Part shown: positions 18,021 through 27,897 of the stretch, in pieces
Position numbering within the stretch: the stretch's first letter is position 1
Layout: every line of letters starts with the position of its first letter
Source of the DNA: Shewanella litorisediminis
GTDB taxonomy: Bacteria; Pseudomonadota; Gammaproteobacteria; Enterobacterales; Shewanellaceae
NCBI RefSeq assembly: GCF_016834455.1
Contig: NZ_CP069213.1
Location: 1,054,501 to 1,118,500 of the forward strand
DNA: 64,000 nucleotides
Reading direction: 5' to 3'
Translations under genes and position numbers: made by a program
Notes under the pieces: model-generated
Database searches by the model: none
What the model was told of the DNA's origin: nothing
Seen by the model: the letters and a program-made list of their open reading frames with translations, nothing else

Positions 18021-19781
18021 TCAGACTCCTTCGTCCTCTGCGAGCACCGGCTGGGCATTTTCTGGCCTATGCACGCCCAAATATCGCTCGCGTTTTTTGT
18101 CTTTGAGATGGGTCAGATCCACTGTCACCAGCCCATCGACGCAGTGGCCGAACTCCGGGTCAACGCTGAATGCAGCAAAGGAGACGCCGCCTTCATGGCA
18201 CAGCTCCGTGTACTGCTTGTAGAGCGTTGGCACAGCTACGCCCATGCCAGACAGCGTGTGTTTAAGGCGTTTAAAGGCGTCCTCCATGGAAAGCCCCAGA
18301 TACAGCGCGTCCAGCTCGCGCCGGCGCTCATCAGACAATCTGAATGCCTGTTTCGGGGCCGCCAGCGGTGCTTTGGTGCCGTAATAACGGCCGTAAAAAT
18401 CCACCAACATCTCTCTGGCTGCCAGGGGGAGCTGGCCGCTGATGGAAACCGGGCCAAACAGATAGCGATACTGGGGATTGCGGGCGAGGAAGGCGCCAAT
18501 ACCAAACCAGAGATAATCCAGACTGCGTTTGCCCCAGTATCTTGGCTGCACGAAACTGCGGCCAAGCTCCAGTCCTTCGGCAAAGCAGGGGGCGAAGGCG
18601 TCGGCATAATCAAACAGGCTTTGGCTGTAAAGACTGTTGGCGCCAAGCTCCTGATGCAGCTTGCTGGCACTGGCAAAGCGGTAAGCCCCCACCACCTCCA
18701 GTGCTTCCCTGTCCCAAAGCACCAGATGCAGGTAGTGGCTGTCGAAGGCATCTATATCACGGCGCTTACCTGTACCTTCGCCCACGGCCCGGAAGGCCTG
18801 CTCCCGCAAACGGCCAATCTCGCGCATGATGGGGTTGGAGCCCTGATGCCGGTAAAGGTAAATGGCTTTGCCGTCCTGGGTATCCCCCAGATGTTCGCAG
18901 GCGCCCAGGGCCACTTTCAGCTCTGCGCGGCACTCTGGCCGGGCAATGGGGCTCTGGGTCTTGAACAGCGGCGGGCGGTTCTTGCCGATGCGATACAGGT
19001 GGTTTTTCAGCAGGGTGACCTTGGTTTTGAGGTCAAAGTCCTTTGCCTTGAGGGCGTCCAGGGCGATGAGTTCACCAATGCGTATGGGCATGGTTCGCTG
19101 TTTCTGACGGAACATTTCCTTCACCAGCAGCAGGGTTGAGAGGGGTTTGTAGATCATGGAGGTGCCGTAGAAGGTGGCCGAGTTGCGGGCGTCGGCAAAC
19201 ATGGGCAGCAGCGGTGCATCACAGGCCTGGGCGATTTTCAGAAAACCGGTTTGCCACTGGGTGTCCCTGACGCCATTGGGGCGAAGCCGGGACACTTCTC
19301 CTGCCGGGAAGATAAGCAGGGCGCCGTCGTTTTGCAGATGGCGATGAATGGCTTCCAGATGCTGTTTGGGTGTGCCACCGCCCATGTTGCGCACCGGCAA
19401 CAGAATGGAATGGAGGGGCTCGATGGCCATCAGGATTTCGTTGGCCACCACCTTGATGTCGGGGCGAATTTCACCAACAAGCTTTATCATCGCCAGCGCA
19501 TCCAACGAGCCGATGGGATGATTGGCAAAAATCACCACCCGGCCTTTGGCCGGAATATTATCCAGGTCGCTGTCGGGAACCGTAAAGCTGAAGTTGAGGG
19601 TTTCCAGCACAGCGCCGGCAAAATCGACGCCCTGCAGAAAGGCGAATTCGGCGGCAATGCGGTTACATTCTTCTTCGTGGAGTAAAAAACGCAGGGCAGC
19701 CGACACAGGGCGTTTCAGCCAGCGGCTTGCCGAGATCCCGGGCAGGCGGGTGTCTATCAGGTTATCTACGGTAAAAATCAT
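18021..19781 (-). CDS. olsF: OlsF-type bifunctional ornithine-lipid synthase (PlsC-like + OlsB-like)
   Basis: A 586-residue fusion of two acyltransferases. The N-terminal third is PlsC/OlsA-like, with FANHPIGSLD near residue 88 and the acyl-acceptor block FPAGEVSR. The C-terminal half is OlsB/GNAT-like: residues ~320-490 include LREQAFRAVGEGTG, DSHYLHLVLWD and ELGRSFVQPRYWG. This domain order is that of OlsF, which first N-acylates ornithine and then O-acylates the product. In Vibrio and Serratia the lipid rises under phosphate limitation. The frame stays open 45 codons upstream, overlapping the phosphoesterase gene; I chose the ATG at 19781. Older annotation often calls such proteins haemolysins. 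Confidence 0.82.
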   Translation of the reverse strand: MIFTVDNLIDTRLPGISASRWLKRPVSAALRFLLHEEECNRIAAEFAFLQGVDFAGAVLETLNFSFTVPDSDLDNIPAKGRVVIFANHPIGSLDALAMIKLVGEIRPDIKVVANEILMAIEPLHSILLPVRNMGGGTPKQHLEAIHRHLQNDGALLIFPAGEVSRLRPNGVRDTQWQTGFLKIAQACDAPLLPMFADARNSATFYGTSMIYKPLSTLLLVKEMFRQKQRTMPIRIGELIALDALKAKDFDLKTKVTLLKNHLYRIGKNRPPLFKTQSPIARPECRAELKVALGACEHLGDTQDGKAIYLYRHQGSNPIMREIGRLREQAFRAVGEGTGKRRDIDAFDSHYLHLVLWDREALEVVGAYRFASASKLHQELGANSLYSQSLFDYADAFAPCFAEGLELGRSFVQPRYWGKRSLDYLWFGIGAFLARNPQYRYLFGPVSISGQLPLAAREMLVDFYGRYYGTKAPLAAPKQAFRLSDERRRELDALYLGLSMEDAFKRLKHTLSGMGVAVPTLYKQYTELCHEGGVSFAAFSVDPEFGHCVDGLVTVDLTHLKDKKRERYLGVHRPENAQPVLAEDEGV

Positions 19782-19794
19782 CTTGTATCCTGTC

Positions 19795-20643
19795 TCAGGC
19801 AACCCTGATTTGGGCCTTGCGTGTGTTGTTGAGCAGCACTTCCTGCTCCAGCTCCAGCCGGTGCTCGGCGTGGTTCCACCTGAGCAGCTGGAAGTTTCCC
19901 TGGGGTGTCTCGGCAATCAGGGTGGTGTTTTCTACCCAGTCGCCCGTGTTGGCATAAATCAATGAATCCTGCTCTATGAGTGCAGGCTGGTGGATATGGC
20001 CACAGACAAGCATGTCTGCCCCCTGGCGGGCACAGTGTTTGAGGGCTACCTCACGGTACTTGCTGATGGCGGCCTGTGCCTTGCTGACCCTGGCCTTGAT
20101 GTAACCGGCCAGCGACCAGTAGGGATAGCCCAGCACTTTCCGGCAGCGGTGCAGTGCCCGGTTGAGCCACAGCAGCAGGTCATAGAGGTTGTCGCCCAGG
20201 CGCACATGGAAACGACCGATGGCAATTTCGGGGTCAAAGTCGTCACCGTGAATGGTCAGTACGTCGAGTCCGGTGCGGCTGTGGTGCCTGTGGCTGCGCT
20301 CTATATGTATGCCGCGGAAACTGATGCCGTGAAAACGGCGAAACCACTCATCGTGATTCCCGGGCACATAGACTATGTCGGTACCTTGCTCTGCCAGCGA
20401 CAGCAGCAGCTCCAGCAGTTGCCTGTGGCTTTGGGGCCAGTAACTGCGGCGCTTGAGGGCCCAGAGATCGACGATATCGCCGGCGAGTATCAGTTTGTCG
20501 TAATGGTAGGATGAAAGCAGGCTCTGAAGGGGACCTGCCTGGCAATCCGGCGTACCCAGATGTACATCCGAAATCCACAGGCAACGAAAGTGTCCCAGTG
20601 CGCCACGGCGCTGCGCGGAAGAAGCGGCTTTATTGGTGTCCAT
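19795..20643 (-). CDS. LpxH-like metallophosphoesterase
   Basis: A calcineurin-like phosphoesterase of 282 residues with all five metal-binding blocks: SDVHLG (Asp26, His28), GDIVDLW (Asp56), PGNHDEW (Asn96, His97), IHGDDFD and CGHIHQ. Its closest named class is the UDP-2,3-diacylglucosamine diphosphatase group, but it is longer than LpxH, so it is probably a paralogue rather than the lipid A enzyme. Thirteen bases separate it from olsF, pointing to co-transcription and a membrane-lipid role. No signal peptide is visible. Confidence 0.82.
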   Translation of the reverse strand: MDTNKAASSAQRRGALGHFRCLWISDVHLGTPDCQAGPLQSLLSSYHYDKLILAGDIVDLWALKRRSYWPQSHRQLLELLLSLAEQGTDIVYVPGNHDEWFRRFHGISFRGIHIERSHRHHSRTGLDVLTIHGDDFDPEIAIGRFHVRLGDNLYDLLLWLNRALHRCRKVLGYPYWSLAGYIKARVSKAQAAISKYREVALKHCARQGADMLVCGHIHQPALIEQDSLIYANTGDWVENTTLIAETPQGNFQLLRWNHAEHRLELEQEVLLNNTRKAQIRVA

Positions 20644-20728
20644 ATCGGCTCCAAACCCTTGGGATGACTACAGCCTAAGGAAGGGGTTTGACCGATAAAT
20701 GACAGCCCTGTGACTTTCTGATGACAGC

Positions 20729-23700
20729 TCAGTGGGGAAGTGGCAGTTCCATACTTTTGGGCAGGCGAATGATGAAATGGGCCCCCTGATTGGGAGCCGT
20801 AATCAGCTCAATATCGCCTTCCAGCACCTGATGCACCAGGTTATAAACGATATTCATACCAAGGCCGCTGCCGCCCTTGCCACGCTTGGTGGTGAAAAAA
20901 GGCGTGAAGATATTGTCCTGGATCTCCTGACTCATGCCACAGCCATCGTCACGGTAGTCCAGCACTATGCCCTCTGGGGTGCGCTTGATGGTGAGCTGTA
21001 GGGTGCCGCTGCGGCCATCCGGGTAGGCGTGAATAATGGAGTTATTAAACAAGTTGCTGATAATCTGGTAAAAAATGCCGGGGTTGCTGTTAATCAATAG
21101 CTTGGGGTCGCACTCGTAGCTGTATTTGTGGGGAGTGCGCGACAGCAAGGGATTAAGTGAGAGAAAAATCTCATCCACGTATTGGCTTAAGTCGAACTCC
21201 CGCAGCTCTTCGTGGGACTGGTCAACCGACACCTTTTTGAAGCTGCTGATGAGTTTGGCCGCCCGTTCAAGGTTGGTCAGCATCAACTTGCAGCAGTCGT
21301 TCACTTCGCTTTGGTACAGCACAAAGTCATCTTCGTCCACTTCGCCTTTTTCAAAGGCGGCGGTAAATCCTTTCACCCTGTCCTGAAGGTGAGAGGCTGC
21401 GGTCACCGAAATCCCGATGGGGGTGTTTACTTCGTGGGTGATACTGGCCACCAAGCCGCCGAGGGTGGCCATTTTTTCTTTATCCAGTAACTCGTCACGG
21501 GTCTGGCGAAGCTCCTCGAGCAGGGTATTGAGTTCTTCATTTTTGGCCTGCAGCTCCTGAGTCCTCACTGTGACCCTTTGCTCCAGCTCGGCATTGAGCT
21601 GTCGCAGGGCTTCTTCGGCTTCTTTGAGGCGCTGAATGTTTTTGATGGTACCCATGATGCGCTCTGGGCGGCCGGTTGCATCCCGGGAAATGACCTTGCC
21701 ATGGTTCAGCACCCACAGCCACTGGTCTGCACCTGTGCGGCCGCGGTAGCTCACCTCAAACTCGTCCGCGCCTTGGTAGAGACAATCATCCATCACCTCT
21801 CTGGCTTTTGCGACATCATCGGGGTGAATGACTGCCAGCAGGGTATTGGCCAGATTTTGTTCCTGGGCTGGGTAGCTCAGATAGGTATTGGAGCGGGTAA
21901 GACGTTGGGCAGCAATTTCCCAGTCCCAGAACTCATCACCACTGCTGTAGAGCGCCTGCTGTAAACGCTGTTCACTGAGGGCAATCTTGTCCATAAGAGC
22001 CATTTTGGCGCGGTATTTGGACAACTTCATGTACAGCAACAGCCCCAAAATACCCGTGGCCATGAGTAAATACAGGCCATAGGCCCACCAGGTTTGCCAT
22101 GGCGCGGCTTCGATATGGATACGCATGGCGGTGATGGGACTCTGGGCGCCGTCGATGTTCCTGGCCCTGACTTCAAACTGGTACAGTCCTGGACTGAGGC
22201 CGGTAAAGGTGGCCTGTTGCAGATTGCTGTCATTAAACCAGTTGTCATCCAACCCAAGCATGCGGTACTCGTAGCTCAGTTGGTGGGCATCTGTGAGGGC
22301 CGCCGATTGATAGCCAAGGGCAAACAGGCTATCTGTGTGACTGATGCTCAGCGAGGTCCGCTCGCCCGTGTTGACTGAGGAGGGGGGGAGTTTGGCCGGC
22401 TGGTTCATTAGCATCAGGCTCTGAATTGTCGGCGCCCGCGGTGGGGTTCGCCTTGGCAGGTCCTCCGGATGTATATGGTTGAAGCCGTTAATTCCGCCAA
22501 GAAACAGGCTGTTGTCCCGGTCAAGAAAGGCGGCGCCAAAGTTAAATTCGTTATCCTGCAGGCCATCCTCTTTGGTAAAGCTGCGAATGTTGCCGGTGCG
22601 GGTATCAATTACACTCAGTCCGCTTGCGGTACCGGCCCAAAGCCTGTGGTTATTATCCAGTATCATCAGATAGACCACATCGCCTATCAAACCTCTGGAT
22701 TTGTCGATTCTGTCTACGGCCATGGTTTGGGTATTAAGGGAAAATACCCCGTTGTCCGATGCCAGCCATAGCTTGCCATCGTCCTCCATATAGATGGAAA
22801 ACAAGTGGTTACTGGGTAAAGCAGGGGTTGAATCCGTATTAAAGTGCCGGTATTGGCCCTGGGTATCGAGCATGGCGAGGCCGCCGCCATACGTGGCAAT
22901 CCACAGGGTACCGTCTTTGCTTTGGGCCATACCGGTCACCTGATCTTCCGGCAGGATATTGGTGTTGCTCCTGTCGATGGCGCTAAACCGACCAGTATCC
23001 ATCTCCATGCGTGCCACGCCGCCGTCCAGGGTGGTTATCCAAAATTGCCGGTCAGCATCGCGAAACAGGCTGTACAGGGTATTGCTTGGCAGGCTGGCGC
23101 TGTTGCCGGGCTCATGACGAAATTGCCGGAAACTCTGCCTGTCCTCACTGACTATCACCAGGCCAAGGCCGCGGGTGCCAATCCACAGCCTGCCCCCGTC
23201 ATCTTCGCTGATAAAGCTGATAAAGGCGTGCGTCAGCTCAGGCAGCGGCAAGGCATGGGGGAGAAAGCCCTGTATTTCACCCTCGGCAGACTCATTTGCC
23301 CGAAGCAGACCGCCGGTTGAACCCACCCAAAGTTGCCCCTGACTGTCGCGGAAAAAACTGCGGATGTCGGTGTTTTGCAGATTAGCTTTATCAAAGCTCT
23401 GGCCATGAATGTGCCTTAATTGCCTTGATGGCAACGACAAACGGGCAATACCGGCACTGCGGGTGCCAATCCACAATTGCTGCTCCTCATCCAACCAAAG
23501 CCGGGTGAGGGTTTGGTTACTCAGGCTGCGATAATCGCTGGGGGAATGCTCATAGCGCAGCAGTCGCCCTGTGCCTGTCTCCAGCTCAGCGAGGCCAGCG
23601 CCTGCGGTGGAAATCCACAGGTGCCCCAGATCCTCTGGCGCGGCAGAAGCCGTGGTGCTTGCCAGTGCGGCGCCGTGACGATGATCGCTGTGACTGCGGA

Positions 23701-24487
23701 CATCGAACAGGAGGTCGGCAATGGCGACCCGGGTGATGTCCGCTGGAAAGAGACTGCTGTAATCCTCAAGCAAATCTTCTTGCGGCCGGTAACGCAAGAG
23801 CGCCATGTCGTCGGTGCCAAGCCAGAGGTTCCCCGCGGGGTCGGTTGCCATGGCGGAAACCGATAATCCCCTGAGCCTATCCGGACTTGTGGACACTCCA
23901 TCCTTCGTCAGGTGAGAGACGCCGCCAAGCATGGCCAGCCAAAATCCACCCCGGCCATCGGCCGTAATACCCAGCACATTGCTGCGGCCCTGGATGCTGT
24001 GTGTCTTAACCACCCGGCCTGCGCTTGGCGAAAACTCCAGCACCCCCTGTTTGTCCGTTGCCAGCCAAAGATTGCCCGATGGGTCTTCGCTGATGCCGGT
24101 GAAACGGACATTGGGGATCCCGGCCTCGGTGCCAAACACGGTAAACGTGTCTGTGAGAGGGGCATAAAGATTCACCCCGGCATTTTCGGTTAAAAGCCAA
24201 AGTTCGCCTTTGGCAGAGAGATGTAAAAAGGAAATGTCGTTTGCAGAAGGCCCGTTCGGTGCATCGCTCTGGGTATAAATCTTAAAGTGTTTTCCGTCGT
24301 ATCTGTTGAGCCCGGCTTGGGTGGCTATCCACAGATACCCCCGGGAGTCTGTGACCAAATCATTGACGGTATTCATGGATAAGCCGTGCTCGGCTTCGAG
24401 GGTTTGAAAGGCGGGTTTATAGCCGAATGCACCGGCGCAAAGCAGTGAACCACAGAGGAGAATCAGAGAGGAAAGAATCAGCTTCAC
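20729..24487 (-). CDS. Propeller-type sensor histidine kinase (Reg_prop, Y_Y_Y, PAS, kinase)
   Basis: A 1252-residue membrane sensor. It has a signal peptide (1-22), a periplasmic double beta-propeller of repeated GxLWIATxxGLxxYD-type blades to about residue 690, a Y_Y_Y domain (~710-790), one transmembrane helix (~797-818), a PAS/PAC domain (~838-955), a coiled coil and a kinase core. The core has His ~1015 in SITHEVNTP and a HATPase domain (NLFNNSIIHA, GSGLGMNIV). Unlike Bacteroides hybrid systems it lacks a receiver and a DNA-binding domain, and no response regulator is adjacent. The ligand is unknown; relatives sense oligosaccharides or other polymers. Confidence 0.9.
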   Translation of the reverse strand: MKLILSSLILLCGSLLCAGAFGYKPAFQTLEAEHGLSMNTVNDLVTDSRGYLWIATQAGLNRYDGKHFKIYTQSDAPNGPSANDISFLHLSAKGELWLLTENAGVNLYAPLTDTFTVFGTEAGIPNVRFTGISEDPSGNLWLATDKQGVLEFSPSAGRVVKTHSIQGRSNVLGITADGRGGFWLAMLGGVSHLTKDGVSTSPDRLRGLSVSAMATDPAGNLWLGTDDMALLRYRPQEDLLEDYSSLFPADITRVAIADLLFDVRSHSDHRHGAALASTTASAAPEDLGHLWISTAGAGLAELETGTGRLLRYEHSPSDYRSLSNQTLTRLWLDEEQQLWIGTRSAGIARLSLPSRQLRHIHGQSFDKANLQNTDIRSFFRDSQGQLWVGSTGGLLRANESAEGEIQGFLPHALPLPELTHAFISFISEDDGGRLWIGTRGLGLVIVSEDRQSFRQFRHEPGNSASLPSNTLYSLFRDADRQFWITTLDGGVARMEMDTGRFSAIDRSNTNILPEDQVTGMAQSKDGTLWIATYGGGLAMLDTQGQYRHFNTDSTPALPSNHLFSIYMEDDGKLWLASDNGVFSLNTQTMAVDRIDKSRGLIGDVVYLMILDNNHRLWAGTASGLSVIDTRTGNIRSFTKEDGLQDNEFNFGAAFLDRDNSLFLGGINGFNHIHPEDLPRRTPPRAPTIQSLMLMNQPAKLPPSSVNTGERTSLSISHTDSLFALGYQSAALTDAHQLSYEYRMLGLDDNWFNDSNLQQATFTGLSPGLYQFEVRARNIDGAQSPITAMRIHIEAAPWQTWWAYGLYLLMATGILGLLLYMKLSKYRAKMALMDKIALSEQRLQQALYSSGDEFWDWEIAAQRLTRSNTYLSYPAQEQNLANTLLAVIHPDDVAKAREVMDDCLYQGADEFEVSYRGRTGADQWLWVLNHGKVISRDATGRPERIMGTIKNIQRLKEAEEALRQLNAELEQRVTVRTQELQAKNEELNTLLEELRQTRDELLDKEKMATLGGLVASITHEVNTPIGISVTAASHLQDRVKGFTAAFEKGEVDEDDFVLYQSEVNDCCKLMLTNLERAAKLISSFKKVSVDQSHEELREFDLSQYVDEIFLSLNPLLSRTPHKYSYECDPKLLINSNPGIFYQIISNLFNNSIIHAYPDGRSGTLQLTIKRTPEGIVLDYRDDGCGMSQEIQDNIFTPFFTTKRGKGGSGLGMNIVYNLVHQVLEGDIELITAPNQGAHFIIRLPKSMELPLPH

Positions 24488-24555
24488 TTACAAAACCCTT
24501 TGATTAAGTAGTTAAAGTGTAGAAGCTGAAGACAAAGTTGCGAGCCGGAAAATAA

Positions 24556-24578
24556 AAACCGGCGCCAGGCGCCGGTTT
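24556..24578 (-). terminator. Terminator of the YjiH-like gene
   Basis: An 11-bp GC-rich inverted repeat (AAACCGGCGCC and its complement) surrounds a single central base. It is followed on the minus strand by a T-rich tract (TTTTTATTTT). It sits 25 bases past the stop at 24604. Confidence 0.82.
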
Positions 24579-24579
24579 G

Positions 24580-24606
24580 TCATGTTCATGTTCAGGTTCA
24601 GGCTCA
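24580..24606 (-). repeat. Degenerate hexamer repeat starting at the YjiH-like stop codon
   Basis: Read on the minus strand, the stop TGA is followed by hexamers of the form TGANNN (GCC, ACC, ACA, ACA between stops). This gives five in-frame TGA codons at six-base spacing before the terminator. Confidence 0.8.
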
Positions 24607-25962
24607 GAATATCAGGTGAGCCACACCGGCGATAACCGGCAGGGTGACCAGGGTACGCAGAACAAAAATCACGAAAAGCTCCGGCAGATTGACCGGAATA
24701 CGTGAACCAATCAGCAGTGCTCCGACTTCGCTCATGTAAATCAGCTGGGTAACAGACAGGGCCGCAATGACAAAGCGGGTCATATCCGATTCGATGCTGG
24801 CTGCCAGAATCGATGGGATAAACATGTCGGCAAAACCCACGACGATGGTCTTGGAGGCGGCGGTGGCTTCCGGAATTTGCAGCAGCTCAAGCAGTGGAAT
24901 AAAAGGCATGCCGAGGTAGTCGAAAATCGGTGTGTATTCGGCAATCATCAGTGCCACTGTGCCTATGGCCATCACGACAGGCAAAATCCCCAGTACCATG
25001 TCGGCGACGTTTTTCAGGCCTTCGGTGATGGTTTCTTTAACACCGCCGCTGGCGGCTGCCTTGGCGAGCGCCATGTCGTAGCCCCAGGAAAACACACTGT
25101 GACCGGCGGGCACCACTTCATCGTCCGGATGTCTTGGGGTGCCATCGATGTAGTTGTCTTTTTTCCAGCAAAGCGGTGGCAGTTTCGGCACCACAATGGC
25201 GGCCACAATACCGGCCAGACACACGGTCAGGTAGAAGGGCACAAACAGGGCCTCAAGCTTCACCTGGGAGATCACCACCAGAGAAAAGGTAATGGATACC
25301 GCCGAGAAGGTAGTGCCAATCACCGCCGCTTCGCGGGCAGTATAAAAACGGCCTTCGTACTGTTTGCTGGTGAGCAGAATACCCACACTGCCGTCACCCA
25401 GCCAGGAGGCCATACAATCGATGGCACAGCGACCGGGCAGATTGAACACAGGGCGCATAATTTTGGTCAGCAGGGCACCAAAGAGTTCCAGCAAACCAAA
25501 ATTCAGCAGCAGTGGCAGCAGCATACCGGCAAAAATAAACACGCTGAGCAGTACCGGCAGCAGGTCATTCAGCACCAGGCCGCCTGTGTTACCTGACGTA
25601 ATGGCTTCAGGACCCACACCGGCAAAGGTCATCAGAATAAAGGCCGCGCCAAGTATACGGATGAAAAACCACATGGGGCTGACATTAAACAGCACATTCA
25701 AAAAGCCGTTTTCGGTAATGAATTTGGGCTTTGCCACCTTGGTGATGAGAGACACCAGGGTGGTCAGAACCACCACTGCCGTCACTATGGCCGTCGCCAT
25801 ATCACTCAGTGCATGTTGCAGTGCTTTTGAAATGATAGCGATGGGGATGGTGATGGCATCCTGATAACTGACGGGCGTCATAAACAGCAGAAGCCCTATC
25901 AGGGAGGGGACGATAAAGGTCAGTATCGTCTTGATGTTGTGATTTTGTTTTTCTGAAGCCAC
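24604..25962 (-). CDS. YjiH-family membrane transporter with nucleoside-recognition (Gate) domains
   Basis: A 452-residue polytopic inner-membrane protein with about ten hydrophobic segments. It resembles the YjiH/nucleoside-recognition (Gate) family, with paired regions such as SWLGDGSVGILL and GFADMFIPSILA in the two halves. Gate-domain proteins are thought to move nucleosides or related solutes, but the substrate of YjiH proteins is not established. It stands alone: the kinase gene lies downstream and an Aer-like gene upstream on the same strand, separated by terminators. Confidence 0.8.
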   Translation of the reverse strand: MASEKQNHNIKTILTFIVPSLIGLLLFMTPVSYQDAITIPIAIISKALQHALSDMATAIVTAVVVLTTLVSLITKVAKPKFITENGFLNVLFNVSPMWFFIRILGAAFILMTFAGVGPEAITSGNTGGLVLNDLLPVLLSVFIFAGMLLPLLLNFGLLELFGALLTKIMRPVFNLPGRCAIDCMASWLGDGSVGILLTSKQYEGRFYTAREAAVIGTTFSAVSITFSLVVISQVKLEALFVPFYLTVCLAGIVAAIVVPKLPPLCWKKDNYIDGTPRHPDDEVVPAGHSVFSWGYDMALAKAAASGGVKETITEGLKNVADMVLGILPVVMAIGTVALMIAEYTPIFDYLGMPFIPLLELLQIPEATAASKTIVVGFADMFIPSILAASIESDMTRFVIAALSVTQLIYMSEVGALLIGSRIPVNLPELFVIFVLRTLVTLPVIAGVAHLIF

Positions 25963-26274
25963 TGTCTTGGCACCTTAAGCTGTTGCGAATAAAACTCTGT
26001 TCCCCACATTCCGTGGTCGAGTCGCAGTTTAACTGTTGTGTGGCCAGTGCATGTCCATGCAGGCCGGAATTCGGCGAGGGGCAAGATTACTCTCTAAGAC
26101 CTGCGCTGTAAAACGATTCACCGCCGATATTGTTCAAGTTTGAGCTTGAGCATAGTTATTGAGGGCGAATGACTGGATATAGCTTACTCTGGAGTATTGG
26201 AAACATCACGCACTAAATCGATAATAATCAGCGTGTTGTAAATGTGTTGGCGAAGTGTTTATTGTGGGTTTCAC
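25963..26274. other. Intergenic region upstream of the YjiH-like gene
   Basis: About 310 bp without a convincing gene. It must hold the promoter of the YjiH-like gene. The only clear structure is the short palindrome TGCATG-tc-CATGCA at 26048-26061, whose regulator, if any, is unknown. Confidence 0.5.
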
Positions 26275-26305
26275 AAAAAAGAGCAGACGGGTTGCGTCTG
26301 CTCTT
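26275..26305 (-). terminator. Terminator of the Aer-like chemoreceptor gene
   Basis: Perfect 11-bp arms (26279-26289 and 26295-26305, core GAGCAGACG) with a 5-base loop are followed on the minus strand by six T residues. A second hairpin at 26316-26340 (10-bp arms ATGAGCCACA, loop AGTGC) lies between it and the stop codon. Confidence 0.85.
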
Positions 26306-26343
26306 GGGAGGCAGGATGAGCCACAAGTGCTGTGGCTCATGCC

Positions 26344-27897
26344 TTAGTGACCAAAGGTTTGGCGAAGGCTGCTGGCCTTATCGGCACTGGATTGCAGCTC
26401 CAGTGTTGCCTTGCCCACCAGGGCCATGGCGGCGAGGTTTTCATTGGCGCCGTGGGCGATTCGTTGCAGGTTTTTATTCATATCTGCCACCACAGAGCCC
26501 TGCTGGGCCGAGGCCACCGCATTTTGTTCCGCAAAGTCGTGGATTTGGCTTATCTGCACATGAATATCCTGAATATCATCAACGCTTTCGGCAATGGCTG
26601 CAGCACAGGCTTCGGCTTCTGCCTGGCTGCGTGCCATCTCCTCGGCCCAGTTCCCCAGCATGTTGAACATCTGCTCAACACTGCGTGAAATGCTCATGGT
26701 CGATTGCTGGGTGCGGGAAGACAAGGCCCGCACTTCATCGGCGACGACCGCAAAACCGCGGCCCTGTTCACCGGCTCTGGCCGCCTCAATGGCCGCATTC
26801 AGTGCGAGTAAATTGGTTTGCTCGGCGATGGCATCGATTTCAGACATGGCACTGGCGACCTTTTCGGCTTCACGATTCAAGCGCTCGGCATTGCTGGCCG
26901 CCTCTGCCACGGCATCGGCGAGGCTTGCGATCCGGACGCGCTTTTCCGACATGGCATCGGCATTGCGTTGGCAAAGCTGCTGTGCATCGCGAATTTTTTC
27001 TGAGGTCTGGCGACTGTTGAGGGCCACTTCACCTATGGTGGCGGTCATTTCTTCCATGGCACAGGCCAATTGTTCAAGTTGCTTTTGCTGCATATCGAGG
27101 CTGGCCTCGGTTTGACCGCTGGCGACCACCAGGTTTTCGGCGATGTGCTGCAGTTGCAGCGCCTGATCCTGACTGCGGCCAAGCACGCCCTGCATGCGGG
27201 CCTGTTGCAGCAATAATTGAAAGTCCAGAATCGATGAGGTGTCATAGCCGCAGTACACGTGGCGGCTGACTGAGTCGAACTCCTGTTGCAGTGCCATCAG
27301 GCGGGCAGGGATGCGAAAGGCCTCATCGTAGAAAATGGCAAGATTAATCCCCATCAGCAGTGCGCCGGCCACCATCACGCCGGGGCCCCACAGCAATCCA
27401 CACATACCTAAGCCCGTGGTGGCAACCAGGGCGGAAATAATGCGTTTTTGCCCGAGGGAAAGCTGGCGGGGCAGGCCCTTTCCCTGTTGCAGCCTCTGGT
27501 AGAGACGGGTAGCGCGACTGACCCATGTGGCTTGTGGCATGCGGCGCACCGATTGATAGCCGACGATTTTGCCCGCTTCAAAGATGGGTGACACAAAGGC
27601 ATCCACCCAATAAAAGCTGCCATCTTTGGCGCGGTTTTTCACCAGTCCCCGCCAGGACTGCCCGGCTTTGAGTTTGCTCCAGAGTTCGGCAAAGGCGTCT
27701 GCCGGCATATCCGGGTGGCGCACAATATTGTGGGAGTGGCCCACGAGTTCCTGATCGGTGTAACCGCTTATCTGAACAAAGCGGGGATTGACGTAGGTGA
27801 TGACACCACGCAAATCCGTGGTGGAAATCAGCTCGTCATCCTGTCTGAGGCGAACTTCACGTTGGTTGATGGGGCGATGTTTTGACATATTCGACAT
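26344..27897 (-). CDS. Aer-like PAS chemoreceptor (methyl-accepting chemotaxis protein)
   Basis: A 517-residue energy-taxis type receptor. It has an N-terminal PAS domain (~residues 20-120, with [21 protein letters not shown] and [13 protein letters not shown]), a hydrophobic hairpin (~155-190) that anchors without a periplasmic domain, a HAMP-like linker and a signalling domain with the CheA/CheW-contact hairpin [20 protein letters not shown]. coli Aer binds FAD in its PAS domain and reports redox state; the same is inferred here. A second ATG lies three codons inside. It is transcribed alone and has a strong terminator. Confidence 0.92.
   Translation of the reverse strand: MSNMSKHRPINQREVRLRQDDELISTTDLRGVITYVNPRFVQISGYTDQELVGHSHNIVRHPDMPADAFAELWSKLKAGQSWRGLVKNRAKDGSFYWVDAFVSPIFEAGKIVGYQSVRRMPQATWVSRATRLYQRLQQGKGLPRQLSLGQKRIISALVATTGLGMCGLLWGPGVMVAGALLMGINLAIFYDEAFRIPARLMALQQEFDSVSRHVYCGYDTSSILDFQLLLQQARMQGVLGRSQDQALQLQHIAENLVVASGQTEASLDMQQKQLEQLACAMEEMTATIGEVALNSRQTSEKIRDAQQLCQRNADAMSEKRVRIASLADAVAEAASNAERLNREAEKVASAMSEIDAIAEQTNLLALNAAIEAARAGEQGRGFAVVADEVRALSSRTQQSTMSISRSVEQMFNMLGNWAEEMARSQAEAEACAAAIAESVDDIQDIHVQISQIHDFAEQNAVASAQQGSVVADMNKNLQRIAHGANENLAAMALVGKATLELQSSADKASSLRQTFGH

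Noticed and set aside
17703..19139. 478-codon open frame opposite the CBS and olsF genes
   Set aside because: It spans two well-supported genes on the other strand and their gap, with no domain or start signal.
26262..26275. CRP-like sequence TTGTGGGTTTCACAA upstream of the YjiH-like gene
   Set aside because: Arms are only five bases and the spacing does not fit the CRP consensus; it also abuts the upstream gene's terminator.
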